The notes: generated by a model not told the origin, from the sequence alone. DNA of 64,000 nucleotides from Zobellia uliginosa (GCF_900156625.1 NZ_FTOB01000004.1:372001-436000); one strand, 5' to 3'; numbered from the stretch's first letter, positions 8,994 to 19,310 are shown. Numbers and translations: made by a program.

Positions 8994-10121
8994 ATGAAGT
9001 ATCAGACCCGAAAAAAAGCATTGATATTGTTGGCCGATGGAACTATATTTTATGGTAAGTCAGTAGGCGATAAGGAAGGAACGGCCTTCGGAGAGGTTTG
9101 TTTTAATACGGGAATGACGGGGTATCAGGAGATTTTTACCGATCCTTCGTATTTCGGTCAGATTATGGTAACTACCAATGCCCATATCGGTAATTATGGT
9201 ACGGTAGCCGAAGAGGTCGAATCGGATTCGATCAAGATTTCCGGATTGGTCTGTAGAAACTTCAGTTATAATTATTCAAGACCACGGGCCGATAAGAGCC
9301 TTGAAAGCTTTCTTGAAGATAATGCGCTATTTGCCATATCCGATGTAGATACAAGGGCCTTGGTGAGCTATATTCGTGACAATGGGGCTATGAATGCCGT
9401 TATCTCTACCGAAGTCGATAATATAGAGAGCTTGAAAAAACAACTGGCGGAAGTGCCTAGTATGGAAGGACTGGAGCTCGCTTCAAAAGTGTCGACCAAA
9501 GAGCCATATTATGTGGGCGACGAAAACGCCAACATCAAAATCGCCGCCCTCGATATAGGGATCAAGAAGAATATTTTGAGGAATCTCGCCAAACGCGGTG
9601 GGTATATTAAGGTGTTCCCTTATAATACTTCCTTCTCCGAAATGGAGGCTTGGGGGCCTGATGGATATTTTATCTCCAATGGTCCTGGCGATCCCGAACC
9701 TTTGACGGATGCCATTGAAACCTCGAAAGGGATGATCAATAGCGGAAAACCGGTGTTTGGTATCTGTTTGGGGCATCAGGTCATTGCTTTGGCAAACGAG
9801 GTGTCTACCTATAAGATGCACAATGGCCACAGGGGGATAAACCACCCTATATTGAACTTGCTTACGGGCAAAGGGGAAATCACTTCCCAGAACCACGGTT
9901 TTGCCATTAATAGGGAAGAGACCGAGGCCAATGAAAACCTAGAGATTACACATGTTCACCTTAACGACCAGACCGTTGCGGGTATTCGTATGAAAGACAA
10001 AAATGTCTTTTCCGTGCAATATCACCCGGAAGCTAGTCCTGGGCCACATGATGCCGAGTATCTTTTTGATCAGTTTTACGAAATGATCGAAAATAATTCA
10101 GTAGAAATGGCCAAAAGTTAA
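8994..10121 (+). CDS. carA: Carbamoyl-phosphate synthase small (glutaminase) subunit
   Basis: A 375-residue subunit that hydrolyses glutamine and passes ammonia to CarB for carbamoyl phosphate (pyrimidine and arginine synthesis). The N-terminal CPSase small-chain domain (residues 5-135) holds GEVCFNTGMTGYQEI. The class I glutamine amidotransferase domain (about 183-365) has the nucleophile Cys258 in GICLGHQ and His344/Glu346 in YHPEASPG. carB is not in this window. The gene follows the rplQ terminator, so it probably has its own promoter, though no good box was found in the 35 bases between. Confidence 0.97.
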   Translation: MKYQTRKKALILLADGTIFYGKSVGDKEGTAFGEVCFNTGMTGYQEIFTDPSYFGQIMVTTNAHIGNYGTVAEEVESDSIKISGLVCRNFSYNYSRPRADKSLESFLEDNALFAISDVDTRALVSYIRDNGAMNAVISTEVDNIESLKKQLAEVPSMEGLELASKVSTKEPYYVGDENANIKIAALDIGIKKNILRNLAKRGGYIKVFPYNTSFSEMEAWGPDGYFISNGPGDPEPLTDAIETSKGMINSGKPVFGICLGHQVIALANEVSTYKMHNGHRGINHPILNLLTGKGEITSQNHGFAINREETEANENLEITHVHLNDQTVAGIRMKDKNVFSVQYHPEASPGPHDAEYLFDQFYEMIENNSVEMAKS

Positions 10122-10182
10122 GTAATTGTTATATCCGCGGTAATATACATGCATTCTACGGTGCTTTACTAGCACTGTTTCG

Positions 10183-10190
10183 TATATTTG
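10183..10190 (+). promoter_or_regulatory. Predicted -7 box (TATATTTG) of eno
   Basis: An exact match to the Bacteroidota -7 consensus TAnnTTTG, 45 bases upstream of the eno start. The matching -33 TTG is poor (GTG at 10161-10163, spacing 19). A small hairpin GTGCT/AGCAC (10161-10175) overlaps this region. Confidence 0.5.
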
Positions 10191-10207
10191 CGGCTAGTTA
10201 AATTTAA

Positions 10208-11527
<1,320 letters not shown>

Positions 11528-11556
11528 GGGTTTCGGTAAGAAAAACTTGTTTTTGG

Positions 11557-11603
11557 AAAAAGCCTTTCATTCGATGATTTTCGAACTTGAAAGGCTTTTT
11601 TTC
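11557..11603 (+). terminator. Rho-independent terminator after eno
   Basis: A 13-bp perfect stem, AAAAAGCCTTTCA (11557-11569) with TGAAAGGCTTTTT (11588-11600), followed by further T residues. Confidence 0.88.
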
Positions 11604-11634
11604 TTGGTTCAATGCCAAAGTTTACTTATCTTTT
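11604..11634 (+). promoter_or_regulatory. Predicted promoter of the GT5 synthase gene
   Basis: TTG (11604-11606), a 20-base spacer, then TATCTTTT (11627-11634), close to the Bacteroidota TTG-N19-21-TAnnTTTG pattern, about 27 bases before the ATG. The TTG sits at the tail of the eno terminator. Confidence 0.45.
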
Positions 11635-11660
11635 TAACAAACTTCTAACCGATTTCTCCC

Positions 11661-13196
11661 ATGAATAACTTCCTTTTTGTAGCGGCCGAAAACGATGCGA
11701 TTCCAAACTGTAAGGCTGGTGGTATGGGCGATGTAGTCCGCGATGTGCCAAGGCATATTTCGAAGCGGGGAGATAAGGTTCAAGTAGTGGTTCCGTCCTA
11801 TTCGCGTTTGCATAAAAACGGACTCTTCAGAACCAATTTGAATTTTCAATTAAGAGGTACGGTCTATACGGCCGAATTGTACGAGGTATTGGCAAAAAAA
11901 GAATGTCCGAACATTGTACATTATGTCATCCATCATCCTGAAATTGAAGAAGGGGGTATTGCCCATATTTACCATGATGACCCTACCGAACCCTTTTATA
12001 CCGATTTTATAAAGTACGTCATTTTTTGTACCGCGGTTGCAGAGGCCATAAAAATGGGAGCCTTTGGAAATTTGGATGTAGTTCATATGCACGACTGGCA
12101 CGCAAGTGCCCTGCTCTTCTTGAAAACTTACCATCCAAGTTACAAAGACCTGAAGAAAATGCGCTATGTGTACAGTATACATAATTTGGCCATACAGGGA
12201 ATACGCCCCTTCTATGACAATTACGCTTCGGTGCATAATTGGTTCCCTGATTTGCAATTAGATCATGAAGCCTTAAAAGATCCGCGTTATGAAGACTGTA
12301 TCAACCTAATGGCCGTGGGTATTCGTTTGGCGGATGCGGTCCATACCGTTTCCCCGTCATACAAGGAAGATGTTATGCTTCCGAGTGCACGGCCCGAATT
12401 CATAGGGGGAGAGAGTTTAGAGAAAGATTTGCAGCAAGCCAATAACGAAGGCCGTCTTTTTGGTATTCTGAATGCGTCGAACTACAGTGATATACGAAAG
12501 CAAGATAAGGGCTTCTTGTACCGAAATACCATAAAGGCTTTGTTTAGGTGGTTGCAAGACGAATCGAAAAAATACAAAGCCGATTTTTTGGCGCACACCG
12601 GAGAAAAGATCATGCTCTATGTAGACGAAAGGCCCAAGTTTATCGTGTCGAGCGTAGCCCGTCTTACGGAGCAAAAATTTTATTTCTTTAAGAGGTCGCC
12701 CGAAGCGTTCGAAAAAATGCTTGCGCGCCTGGGAAAAATTGACGGTATATTCATGCTGCTGGGTACAGGTGATCCCGGTTATGAAGAGTTCTTTCGGGAA
12801 ATGAGCTATAAACACAAAAATTTCATTTTTACGAACGGCCAGTCGGAAGACTTGATCGATTCCATATATCTGGAAAGTGACCTTTATTGTATGCCCAGCC
12901 TTTTCGAGCCCTGCGGTATTAGTCAAATGTTGGCCATGCGAAATGGCAACCCTTGTTTCGTACATCATACGGGCGGTTTAAAAGATACGGTCGAACATCA
13001 TGTCACCGGTTTTGCTTTTGACGGGGTTACCTATGACGAGAAGGTCAAGAATATGGTCAAGAATTTTAGTGAAGCCCTTGATCTTTGGGAAAACGATAAG
13101 CCCAAATGGAAAAAAATCAAGGCCAACGCCAAGAAAGTTCGCTTCACTTGGGAGAAATCATTAGATGCATATTATGAAAAACTTTACGTTTTGTAA
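11661..13196 (+). CDS. glgA: Glycogen/starch synthase, glycosyltransferase family 5
   Basis: A 511-residue GT-B glycosyltransferase expected to extend alpha-1,4-glucan from a nucleotide sugar. The N-terminal GT5 domain shows the KxGG-type signature as KAGGMGDVVRDVP (Lys18) and HMHDWHASALLFL. The C-terminal half has SVARLTEQK and the donor-binding EPCGISQMLAMRNGNPCF, then HHTGGLKDTV. The family is usually about 480 residues; the segment after the TEQK motif is longer and less conserved than in GlgA of E. coli. No glgB, glgC or glgP lies nearby, so the exact donor cannot be told from context. Confidence 0.85.
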   Translation: MNNFLFVAAENDAIPNCKAGGMGDVVRDVPRHISKRGDKVQVVVPSYSRLHKNGLFRTNLNFQLRGTVYTAELYEVLAKKECPNIVHYVIHHPEIEEGGIAHIYHDDPTEPFYTDFIKYVIFCTAVAEAIKMGAFGNLDVVHMHDWHASALLFLKTYHPSYKDLKKMRYVYSIHNLAIQGIRPFYDNYASVHNWFPDLQLDHEALKDPRYEDCINLMAVGIRLADAVHTVSPSYKEDVMLPSARPEFIGGESLEKDLQQANNEGRLFGILNASNYSDIRKQDKGFLYRNTIKALFRWLQDESKKYKADFLAHTGEKIMLYVDERPKFIVSSVARLTEQKFYFFKRSPEAFEKMLARLGKIDGIFMLLGTGDPGYEEFFREMSYKHKNFIFTNGQSEDLIDSIYLESDLYCMPSLFEPCGISQMLAMRNGNPCFVHHTGGLKDTVEHHVTGFAFDGVTYDEKVKNMVKNFSEALDLWENDKPKWKKIKANAKKVRFTWEKSLDAYYEKLYVL

Positions 13197-13205
13197 GTGG
13201 TATGC

Positions 13206-13230
13206 GCCCCTATTTGATAGGGGCAATTTT
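13206..13230 (+). terminator. Probable terminator after glgA-like gene
   Basis: GCCCCTAT (13206-13213), loop TTG, ATAGGGGC (13217-13224), then AATTTT. The stem is strong but the T tract is short. Confidence 0.55.
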
Positions 13231-13279
13231 CAAAATCATCAATTTCATTGTTAATTATAAATTAAACGAAAAAGTGGCA

Positions 13280-13310
13280 TTGTTAAGATGTAACATTTTC
13301 CGTAAATTTA
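13280..13310 (+). promoter_or_regulatory. Predicted promoter of gltA
   Basis: TTG (13280-13282), a 20-base spacer, and TAAATTTA (13303-13310), one mismatch to TAnnTTTG, 31 bases before the ATG. Confidence 0.5.
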
Positions 13311-13341
13311 CACTCACTTCAAATTTAAGCAAAGTCAAAAA

Positions 13342-14628
13342 ATGTCAGATAAAGCTACTCTAGAGTATAACGGTAAGAAATACGATTTTCCAGTAATAAA
13401 AGGCACCGAAGGTGAACACGCCATAGATATCAAAACACTCCGGTCGGTTACAGGAGGTATGGTTACGATCGATCCGGGTTATAAGAACACGGGTTCGTGC
13501 GAGAGTTCCATTACTTTTTTGGATGGTGAAAAAGGAATTTTGAGATACCGTGGCTATTCTATCGAGGAGTTAGCCGAAAAGGCCAATTTTTTGGAAGTAG
13601 CCTATTTGTTGATTTTCGGTGCACTTCCGAACAGGCAAGAGCTTGAAAAATTTCATGCGGACATCAAGGAAGAGTCACATGTTGACGAAGAAATGAAGAA
13701 AATTTTGGACGGTTTTCCAAAATCGGCACATCCTATGGGTGTCCTTTCCTCGCTTACCAGTGCCTTGATTGCGTTCAATCCTTCTACCGTTGATATTTCA
13801 TCGGAAAAAGACATGTACCATGCCATTGTAAGGATATTGGCCAAATTTCCGGTATTGGTAGCATGGACGCTTAGAAAGAAAAAAGGCCTGCCTTTAGATT
13901 ATGGCGATGATGCATTGGGCTATGTTGAGAACATTCATAAAATGATGTTCAAAAAACCGAACCAAGTCTATCAGAAAAATGACGTTGTAATTGATGCATT
14001 GGATAAATTATTGATCTTACATGCCGATCACGAACAAAACTGTTCTACCTCTACCGTACGTATAGTAGGTTCGTCCCATGCCGGACTGTTTGCATCGCTT
14101 TCTGCAGGGATTTCCGCTTTGTGGGGACCGTTGCACGGAGGGGCCAACCAAGCCGTGCTTGAAATGTTGGAAGCCATTGAGCAAGATGGTGGTGATACAA
14201 AAAAATATATGGCCAAGGCCAAGGATAAATCAGACCCATTTAGATTGATGGGCTTTGGACACAGGGTTTACAAGAACTTTGACCCACGTGCCAAAATCAT
14301 CAAAAAAGCGGCCGACGATGTCTTAGGCGATTTGGGTATCGAAGATCCTATCTTGGATATAGCCAAAGGACTTGAGAAAGAGGCCTTGGAAGATCAGTAC
14401 TTCGTTGATAGAAAACTCTATCCGAACGTAGATTTCTATTCTGGTATTATCTACCGAACCTTAGGTATTCCGACCGAAATGTTTACCGTAATGTTCGCAC
14501 TGGGCCGTTTGCCTGGTTGGATTGCCCAATGGAGGGAAATGCGTTTGAGGGGAGAACCAATAGGAAGACCAAGACAGATTTACATTGGCGAAACCGCACG
14601 CCCCTTTGTTGAAGTCGATTTAAGATAG
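13342..14628 (+). CDS. gltA: Citrate synthase
   Basis: A 428-residue type II citrate synthase (oxaloacetate plus acetyl-CoA to citrate), the entry enzyme of the TCA cycle. It has the small N-terminal beta domain typical of the hexameric Gram-negative form (ATLEYNGKKYDFPVIKGTEG). Catalytic regions are HADHEQNCSTSTVRIVGSS, MGFGHRVYKNFDPRAK with the active His, and NVDFYSGIIYRTLGIP with the active Asp. Length is normal. It has its own predicted promoter and terminator. Confidence 0.98.
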   Translation: MSDKATLEYNGKKYDFPVIKGTEGEHAIDIKTLRSVTGGMVTIDPGYKNTGSCESSITFLDGEKGILRYRGYSIEELAEKANFLEVAYLLIFGALPNRQELEKFHADIKEESHVDEEMKKILDGFPKSAHPMGVLSSLTSALIAFNPSTVDISSEKDMYHAIVRILAKFPVLVAWTLRKKKGLPLDYGDDALGYVENIHKMMFKKPNQVYQKNDVVIDALDKLLILHADHEQNCSTSTVRIVGSSHAGLFASLSAGISALWGPLHGGANQAVLEMLEAIEQDGGDTKKYMAKAKDKSDPFRLMGFGHRVYKNFDPRAKIIKKAADDVLGDLGIEDPILDIAKGLEKEALEDQYFVDRKLYPNVDFYSGIIYRTLGIPTEMFTVMFALGRLPGWIAQWREMRLRGEPIGRPRQIYIGETARPFVEVDLR

Positions 14629-14645
14629 TGCTATAAAATAAACTG

Positions 14646-14684
14646 AATGCCCTCTTTGGTAAACCTGAAGGGGGCATTTTTATT
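14646..14684 (+). terminator. Rho-independent terminator after gltA
   Basis: AATGCCCTCTTTGG (14646-14659) pairs with CCTGAAGGGGGCATT (14664-14678, with G-T pairs), followed by a T-rich tract. Confidence 0.8.
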
Positions 14685-14696
14685 TTCGATTATATT

Positions 14697-14725
14697 TTGC
14701 CCAATATTCCGTTCTCTTATCTTTG
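14697..14725 (+). promoter_or_regulatory. Predicted promoter of amidinotransferase-family gene
   Basis: TTG (14697-14699), an 18-base spacer, and an exact TATCTTTG (14718-14725). The ATG follows only 13 bases after the box, so the 5' leader should be very short. Confidence 0.55.
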
Positions 14726-14738
14726 TCAATAAAAGTAT

Positions 14739-15653
14739 ATGCTGAAACTTCATGTTAACGATGAGATTTCCAGGTTAAAAGTCCTGGTTCTAGGTACGGC
14801 AAAAAGTTGTGGCCCCACGCCAAAACCAGAGGAGGCCTATGATCCCAAGTCATTGGAACACATAAAGGCAGGTACTTATCCTGTAGAAAGCGATATGGTC
14901 GCTGAAATGGAGGCGCTCGCAAAGGTATTCGAAAAATATGGTGTACAGGTGTATCGCCCCGAGGTGTTACAAGACTGTAACCAGATTTTTTCGAGGGATA
15001 TTGCTTTTGTAATAGAAAACAAGCTTATCATAGCCAATATTCTTCCCGATAGGGAAAAGGAGGTAGAGGCCATTCTTCATGTTCTCGATGAAATAGATGA
15101 TGAGCATATCTTGCACCCACCGGAAGCGGTTCACGTTGAAGGTGGCGATGTAATGCCCTGGGGCGATTACATTTTTATAGGCACATATACAGGCAGTGAT
15201 TACGCCGATTATATAACGGCAAGAACGAATAAGGCTGCGGTAGAATATATAAGCGAACAATTCCCCCATAAGAAAATAAAGTCTTTTGAACTTCGAAAAA
15301 GCAATACGGATGCCAAGCAAAATGCCTTGCATCTCGATTGTTGTTTTCAGCCGCTGGGCAAGGGAAAGGCCATATTGCATAAAAATGGCTTCTTGGTAGA
15401 GGAAGAATATCAATGGTTGGTCGATTTTTTCGGAAAGGACAATATATTCGAGATTACCTCGGATGAAATGTATCAAATGTTCAGCAATGTATTTTCCATT
15501 TCACCTGAGATAGTGATATCGGAAAAGAACTTTACCCGGCTCAATGAGTGGTTACGTGAACAGGGGTTTACGGTAGAAGAGGTTCCCTATGCTGAAATTG
15601 CCAAGCAAGAAGGACTTTTGCGTTGCAGTACCTTGCCCTTGGTACGCGAGTAG
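14739..15653 (+). CDS. Amidinotransferase-fold hydrolase (arginine deiminase/DDAH superfamily)
   Basis: A 304-residue cytoplasmic protein of the guanidino-group-modifying superfamily. The five-bladed alpha/beta propeller motifs are present: NQIFSRDIAFVI, VHVEGGDVMPWGDYIF with the substrate-binding Glu/Asp pair, ALHLDCCFQPLG with the catalytic His, and the nucleophile Cys296 in GLLRCSTLPL near the C-terminus. Members cleave arginine, dimethylarginine or citrulline, or transfer amidino groups; the substrate here is not determined by sequence alone. It is followed 144 bases later by a second enzyme of the same fold, so a joint role in arginine/citrulline breakdown is likely. Confidence 0.82.
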   Translation: MLKLHVNDEISRLKVLVLGTAKSCGPTPKPEEAYDPKSLEHIKAGTYPVESDMVAEMEALAKVFEKYGVQVYRPEVLQDCNQIFSRDIAFVIENKLIIANILPDREKEVEAILHVLDEIDDEHILHPPEAVHVEGGDVMPWGDYIFIGTYTGSDYADYITARTNKAAVEYISEQFPHKKIKSFELRKSNTDAKQNALHLDCCFQPLGKGKAILHKNGFLVEEEYQWLVDFFGKDNIFEITSDEMYQMFSNVFSISPEIVISEKNFTRLNEWLREQGFTVEEVPYAEIAKQEGLLRCSTLPLVRE

Positions 15654-15767
15654 TAGGTTTTTAAGTTGTTGAAAGCTTATTTTTGTCTAGGAAAAACATG
15701 GGATTTTGTATGTTTTTTCCTGCCTTAATTTTTAGTTTTATACGAGGCTCCTCAGCTCTAAAAGCAC

Positions 15768-15775
15768 TAATTTTG
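15768..15775 (+). promoter_or_regulatory. Predicted -7 box (TAATTTTG) of ctlX
   Basis: An exact TAnnTTTG match 22 bases before the ATG of ctlX. No TTG is found at the right distance upstream. A separate A/T-rich hairpin lies at 15689-15721. Confidence 0.4.
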
Positions 15776-15797
15776 CCTCAAATTAATTGAGTTTCTT

Positions 15798-16730
15798 ATG
15801 CAGATTACGAACACTATACTAATGATCCGCCCGGTAAGTTTTAGAATGAACGAACAGACTGCGGTCAATAATTATTTTCAAGAAGATATTGATGTTCAAA
15901 ATACTACGATCAATGAAAAAGCACAACGTGAATTTGATGCTTTTGTAGAGGTACTGCGCTCAAAAGGAGTGAACGTGGTGGTGGTTGAAGACACCAAGGA
16001 TCCCGATACCCCAGACTCTATATTTCCCAATAACTGGATTTCTTTTCACGCCAATGGTACCATAGGCTTGTATCCTATGTTTGCCGAAAATAGGCGTAAT
16101 GAAAGGCGTGAAGATATTTTGGATATCCTTGAGGAAAAGGGTTTTTCCATTGAGAACGTTGTAGATTATACTTCTGCTGAAGCGGAAGGTTTTTTTTTGG
16201 AGGCCACAGGAAGCATGGCCTTGGATCGCGTGAACGGTAAGGCCTATTGTGCGCTCTCTGAACGTGCCGATGAAGAACTTTTTATTGAATTCTGTGAAGA
16301 TTTTGAGTACTCTCCGGTAATTTTTACCGCCAATCAATCTGTTGACGGCAAGAGAATGCCCATATATCATACCAATGTGATGATGTGCCTCGCGGAAGAT
16401 TTTTCCGTAATCTGCCTTGATACCATAGATGATAAAAAAGAACGCAAAAACGTGGTCGACCATCTAAAACAGGATGGAAAGGAAATCATAACCATTACCG
16501 AGCAGCAAATGCACAGTTTTGCAGGAAACATGCTCCAAGTCTTAGGGGCTGATAACAAACGTTATTTGGTGATGAGTTCGGCGGCTTACAACAGTCTAGG
16601 TCAAAACCAAATCGATGCCATCGAAAAGCATTGCGATATTATCCATAGCTCATTGAAGACCATTGAGACTTGTGGCGGTGGAAGCGCCCGTTGCATGATG
16701 GCCGAGGTTTTTCTTCCCCGTTCCAAATAG
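15798..16730 (+). CDS. ctlX: CtlX-type citrulline hydrolase (amidinotransferase fold)
   Basis: A 310-residue protein that matches the CtlX family, which hydrolyses citrulline to ornithine in other bacteria. Visible motifs are NTILMIRPVSFRMNEQTAVNN split by the family-typical FRMNEQTAVNNYFQ, then PDSIFPNNWISFH, LEATGSMALDR, YHTNVMMCLAEDF with the catalytic His, and the C-terminal nucleophile Cys299 in GGGSARCMMAEVF. Length is normal. It pairs with the preceding amidinotransferase-fold gene. Assignment of the exact reaction rests on family membership. Confidence 0.85.
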   Translation: MQITNTILMIRPVSFRMNEQTAVNNYFQEDIDVQNTTINEKAQREFDAFVEVLRSKGVNVVVVEDTKDPDTPDSIFPNNWISFHANGTIGLYPMFAENRRNERREDILDILEEKGFSIENVVDYTSAEAEGFFLEATGSMALDRVNGKAYCALSERADEELFIEFCEDFEYSPVIFTANQSVDGKRMPIYHTNVMMCLAEDFSVICLDTIDDKKERKNVVDHLKQDGKEIITITEQQMHSFAGNMLQVLGADNKRYLVMSSAAYNSLGQNQIDAIEKHCDIIHSSLKTIETCGGGSARCMMAEVFLPRSK

Positions 16731-16738
16731 GGGGGCGA

Positions 16739-17992
16739 CTAATTAATTTTTCGTTTTTGAAACCATAGGTCCTCAAGGCTTAGGTTTAGGGTCAATAGAT
16801 GAAAGTTCTCTTTTATCAAGATATTCTGAATCTGCCCTTTTGAACCGTAGCTGTAAGATAGGTTCATCATAGACCTTTGTCTTTGGCCAACGGGTATGCC
16901 TATACCTGCGGTAATATTGTATCCGTCAACTTTTTTTCCGTTGATGGCCAAGTAGCCGTTGTCGTAATTAAAGCCGGTTCGGTAACGGATACGGTCGACA
17001 TACTTATAACTGCTGGGGTTTTTCACGTATTCAAGACCAATGGCGTAGATGTCTTGATCGGCGTAACTTCCAAGGCTTTCGGTTTGCCCTGTGGCGTCCC
17101 AGTAGTTTTTCTTATAGTCGGCACTTAAGGTAAATGACTTTAAAAGGGTTGTGCTTAGTCCGACCCCAAGTTCAAGGGGCATGTTGAAATTTGCTGACGT
17201 ATCACTTGCCCCGTCTTCAACCGTGATTTCGGTACCGTCCAAGCTTTTGGTTATCGACCGTTTTATGTTGCCCTTTAAACTAGTGGGGAATTGAACGGTA
17301 CTCCCCAAGGTGAGTTTCTCCGAAATATCGAACTGCATACCAAGACCGAGGCGTATACCTGAATAATTTGTGGTTTCCTCTGAACTAAAGGTACTCTGGT
17401 TTATGGCAAAGGCTTCGGTTTCCTCAATATTCCCGAACAAAAGGGAAGCATTGGCGCCCAACCTGAAATTGGGTATAATACTATAGCCTAAATTGAATTT
17501 GAGTTCACTTAACCCCCCGAGTCCGCTTACATTGCTTTCAAAGGTTTCCTCCGATCCTTCAATGTTCGTCTTTATTCCCACCAAGGAATATCCCATTTCA
17601 CTATAAGGAACGAGCGATATACCTGCTCCTAAATTTTCCGTCACCCTAAAGGCCAAGGCCAAGTTTGAAAAATTCAGGGTAGTCTTTGTTTCATTGTCAG
17701 CTTTGTTGCTGTACTGGTTGTACTCTCCCTTTATTCCTATATCGTAAAAAAATGAACCTTGCGGAATCAAGGCGAAATTGGCAGGGTTCAGATTGTTGAT
17801 TTGATTTGAAGTCTTTAGGCCTATTCCTGTATAGCCCATTCCGTTGGTGCGTCCTATACTGGATTGGTTAATGGCACCTAGACCGTACAGGGAATAAGGG
17901 GAACTGGTCAAACCTTCCGATTGGGCCCGTGTTGAACACAGGTTGAAAAAGAATATGGATATGGAAAAAAGTAAGGCTTTATTCATCTTCAT
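16739..17992 (-). CDS. Outer-membrane beta-barrel protein (FadL/OmpP1-like)
   Basis: A 417-residue protein with a signal peptide ending near CSTRAQ and many alternating-residue beta strands. It begins after the signal with SSPYSLYGLGAINQSS and RTNGMGYTGIGLKTSNQINNLN, features of FadL-like barrels of Bacteroidota, and ends in a Lys/Asn tail rather than Phe. The start at 17992 (MKMNKALLF) is preferred; it overlaps the upstream DUF4270 stop by 14 bases, and a longer in-frame start at 18016 would add eight non-signal residues. It is co-transcribed with the DUF4270 lipoprotein. Substrate unknown. Confidence 0.75.
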   Translation of the reverse strand: MKMNKALLFSISIFFFNLCSTRAQSEGLTSSPYSLYGLGAINQSSIGRTNGMGYTGIGLKTSNQINNLNPANFALIPQGSFFYDIGIKGEYNQYSNKADNETKTTLNFSNLALAFRVTENLGAGISLVPYSEMGYSLVGIKTNIEGSEETFESNVSGLGGLSELKFNLGYSIIPNFRLGANASLLFGNIEETEAFAINQSTFSSEETTNYSGIRLGLGMQFDISEKLTLGSTVQFPTSLKGNIKRSITKSLDGTEITVEDGASDTSANFNMPLELGVGLSTTLLKSFTLSADYKKNYWDATGQTESLGSYADQDIYAIGLEYVKNPSSYKYVDRIRYRTGFNYDNGYLAINGKKVDGYNITAGIGIPVGQRQRSMMNLSYSYGSKGQIQNILIKENFHLLTLNLSLEDLWFQKRKIN

Positions 17993-19292
17993 CGTAGATT
18001 GCATAAGTAAGTTCAAGTGTGGTGCCTTGAGTGTTTATATCGGTGTTGAGAACAAAACGGTCCACTGTCGAATTGTAATTACTGGGCAGAAGGATCAAGG
18101 CATCTGATGATTCTAGGTCAGTGGAGAGTAAATCTTCCAAATAACCACTTAAGGGGAGTTCGTAGTAGATGTCGTTAAATTCTTCGTTGTCCCTATTTAA
18201 AATGGCCTGGGCAGCCGTACCGTCGGTTGAATACAGTTGGTCGGTCAATTCATTGTTTTGATCTACGATAAAGACTGATAATGTATCCCGTAAGGTCAAT
18301 AGCTCGTTATACGAGCCTATCTCGGGTGTAATTCTAAGTGAGGCATCTAGTAAGGTGCCCTGCCCTTGAATGTCGAATACGGATTTTATATGTGGAAATT
18401 CTAGTCGAGTGGCAATACCGATACCCGATTGTATAAAGCTCAGGTTTTCGGTTTCCGAACTATAGAGGTTAACCTCTTGATCGGTCAGGGCATTTAAGTA
18501 CTCGTTGGCGTCCTCGGTAGAAATTTGATTGAAAAACGGTAGGGGAGGGCTAAGGGTGTTAATAGTGAAGTCGGTTGAATATTGGGTTCGTTCGCTTTCC
18601 CCGGCTATGCTGTAATAGAGACGCATATTGGAGGTCAATGAAAAACCGATGATAGAACCGTCATCGCTGCCACCCGGTTGAACGCTTATACCGTAGAAGT
18701 AGTTTTTAAACTCGTCGTACGTCGTTATTTTTTTCTGTTGTAAATTATTAAAAAGTGAAGTGCCGAAGGTGTCGGCGAGTTTTATTTCGAGGGTGTCGGT
18801 AGACAAGGGTCTGGGGGTATAGGTCAGGAAGCCGAGGTCATCTTCATCGAAACCTATGCTGCTGGTATTGTAAAAGTTGACACCATCGGCGGGTTTAAGG
18901 TTTTCGTTCAATTGTTTTATATGTATGGTGTTGACCTGTAGGGTGTCGTTATAATAGTACTTGTCGGGCCTAAGAAGAAAAGTGATGCTGTCGTATTCGG
19001 CATCGATGTCGATGAAATACGAGCTAGGAATCAACTCCATAAAACTGGCGGTTTTGACTGCCCCAAAAACAGGGTCCTTATATTTGCCGACAAGCATGCG
19101 GGAAGATTGCGATGTATCTATACTATCGAATTTCATGGTCGAGAAAGCTACGGTCATAGTGTCTAATTGAATCACGCGTATATCGCTATTGGTAAAGGCA
19201 TCCCCAGCTTCAAAATCCGATTGGTTCAAGGTGTCGGTGCTACATGAAATTAGTAGTGACGAACAGATAAAAATGATCAGGACATTCTTCAT
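17979..19292 (-). CDS. DUF4270 family lipoprotein
   Basis: A 437-residue secreted lipoprotein. The start at 19292 gives a signal peptide with lipobox LLISC and a Ser/Thr/Asp-rich mature N-terminus; an in-frame upstream start adds 21 non-signal residues and is less likely. The body is Ser/Thr/Asp-rich with the conserved VGKYKDPVFGAVKTASFMEL region typical of DUF4270, a family found mainly in Bacteroidota and without known function. It overlaps the barrel gene downstream, which implies translational coupling and a shared envelope role. Confidence 0.8.
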   Translation of the reverse strand: MKNVLIIFICSSLLISCSTDTLNQSDFEAGDAFTNSDIRVIQLDTMTVAFSTMKFDSIDTSQSSRMLVGKYKDPVFGAVKTASFMELIPSSYFIDIDAEYDSITFLLRPDKYYYNDTLQVNTIHIKQLNENLKPADGVNFYNTSSIGFDEDDLGFLTYTPRPLSTDTLEIKLADTFGTSLFNNLQQKKITTYDEFKNYFYGISVQPGGSDDGSIIGFSLTSNMRLYYSIAGESERTQYSTDFTINTLSPPLPFFNQISTEDANEYLNALTDQEVNLYSSETENLSFIQSGIGIATRLEFPHIKSVFDIQGQGTLLDASLRITPEIGSYNELLTLRDTLSVFIVDQNNELTDQLYSTDGTAAQAILNRDNEEFNDIYYELPLSGYLEDLLSTDLESSDALILLPSNYNSTVDRFVLNTDINTQGTTLELTYAIYDEDE

Positions 19293-19310
19293 ATAAGTAG
19301 TATTTGCAAG

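Noticed and set aside
8701-8997. 98-residue ORF overlapping rplQ
   Set aside because: It is an out-of-frame shadow of the charged L17 tail and runs through the rplQ terminator.
15689-15721. Rho-independent terminator between the two amidinotransferase genes
   Set aside because: The stem AGGAAAAACAT/ATGTTTTTTCCT has a bulge and the T run is inside the stem, not after it.
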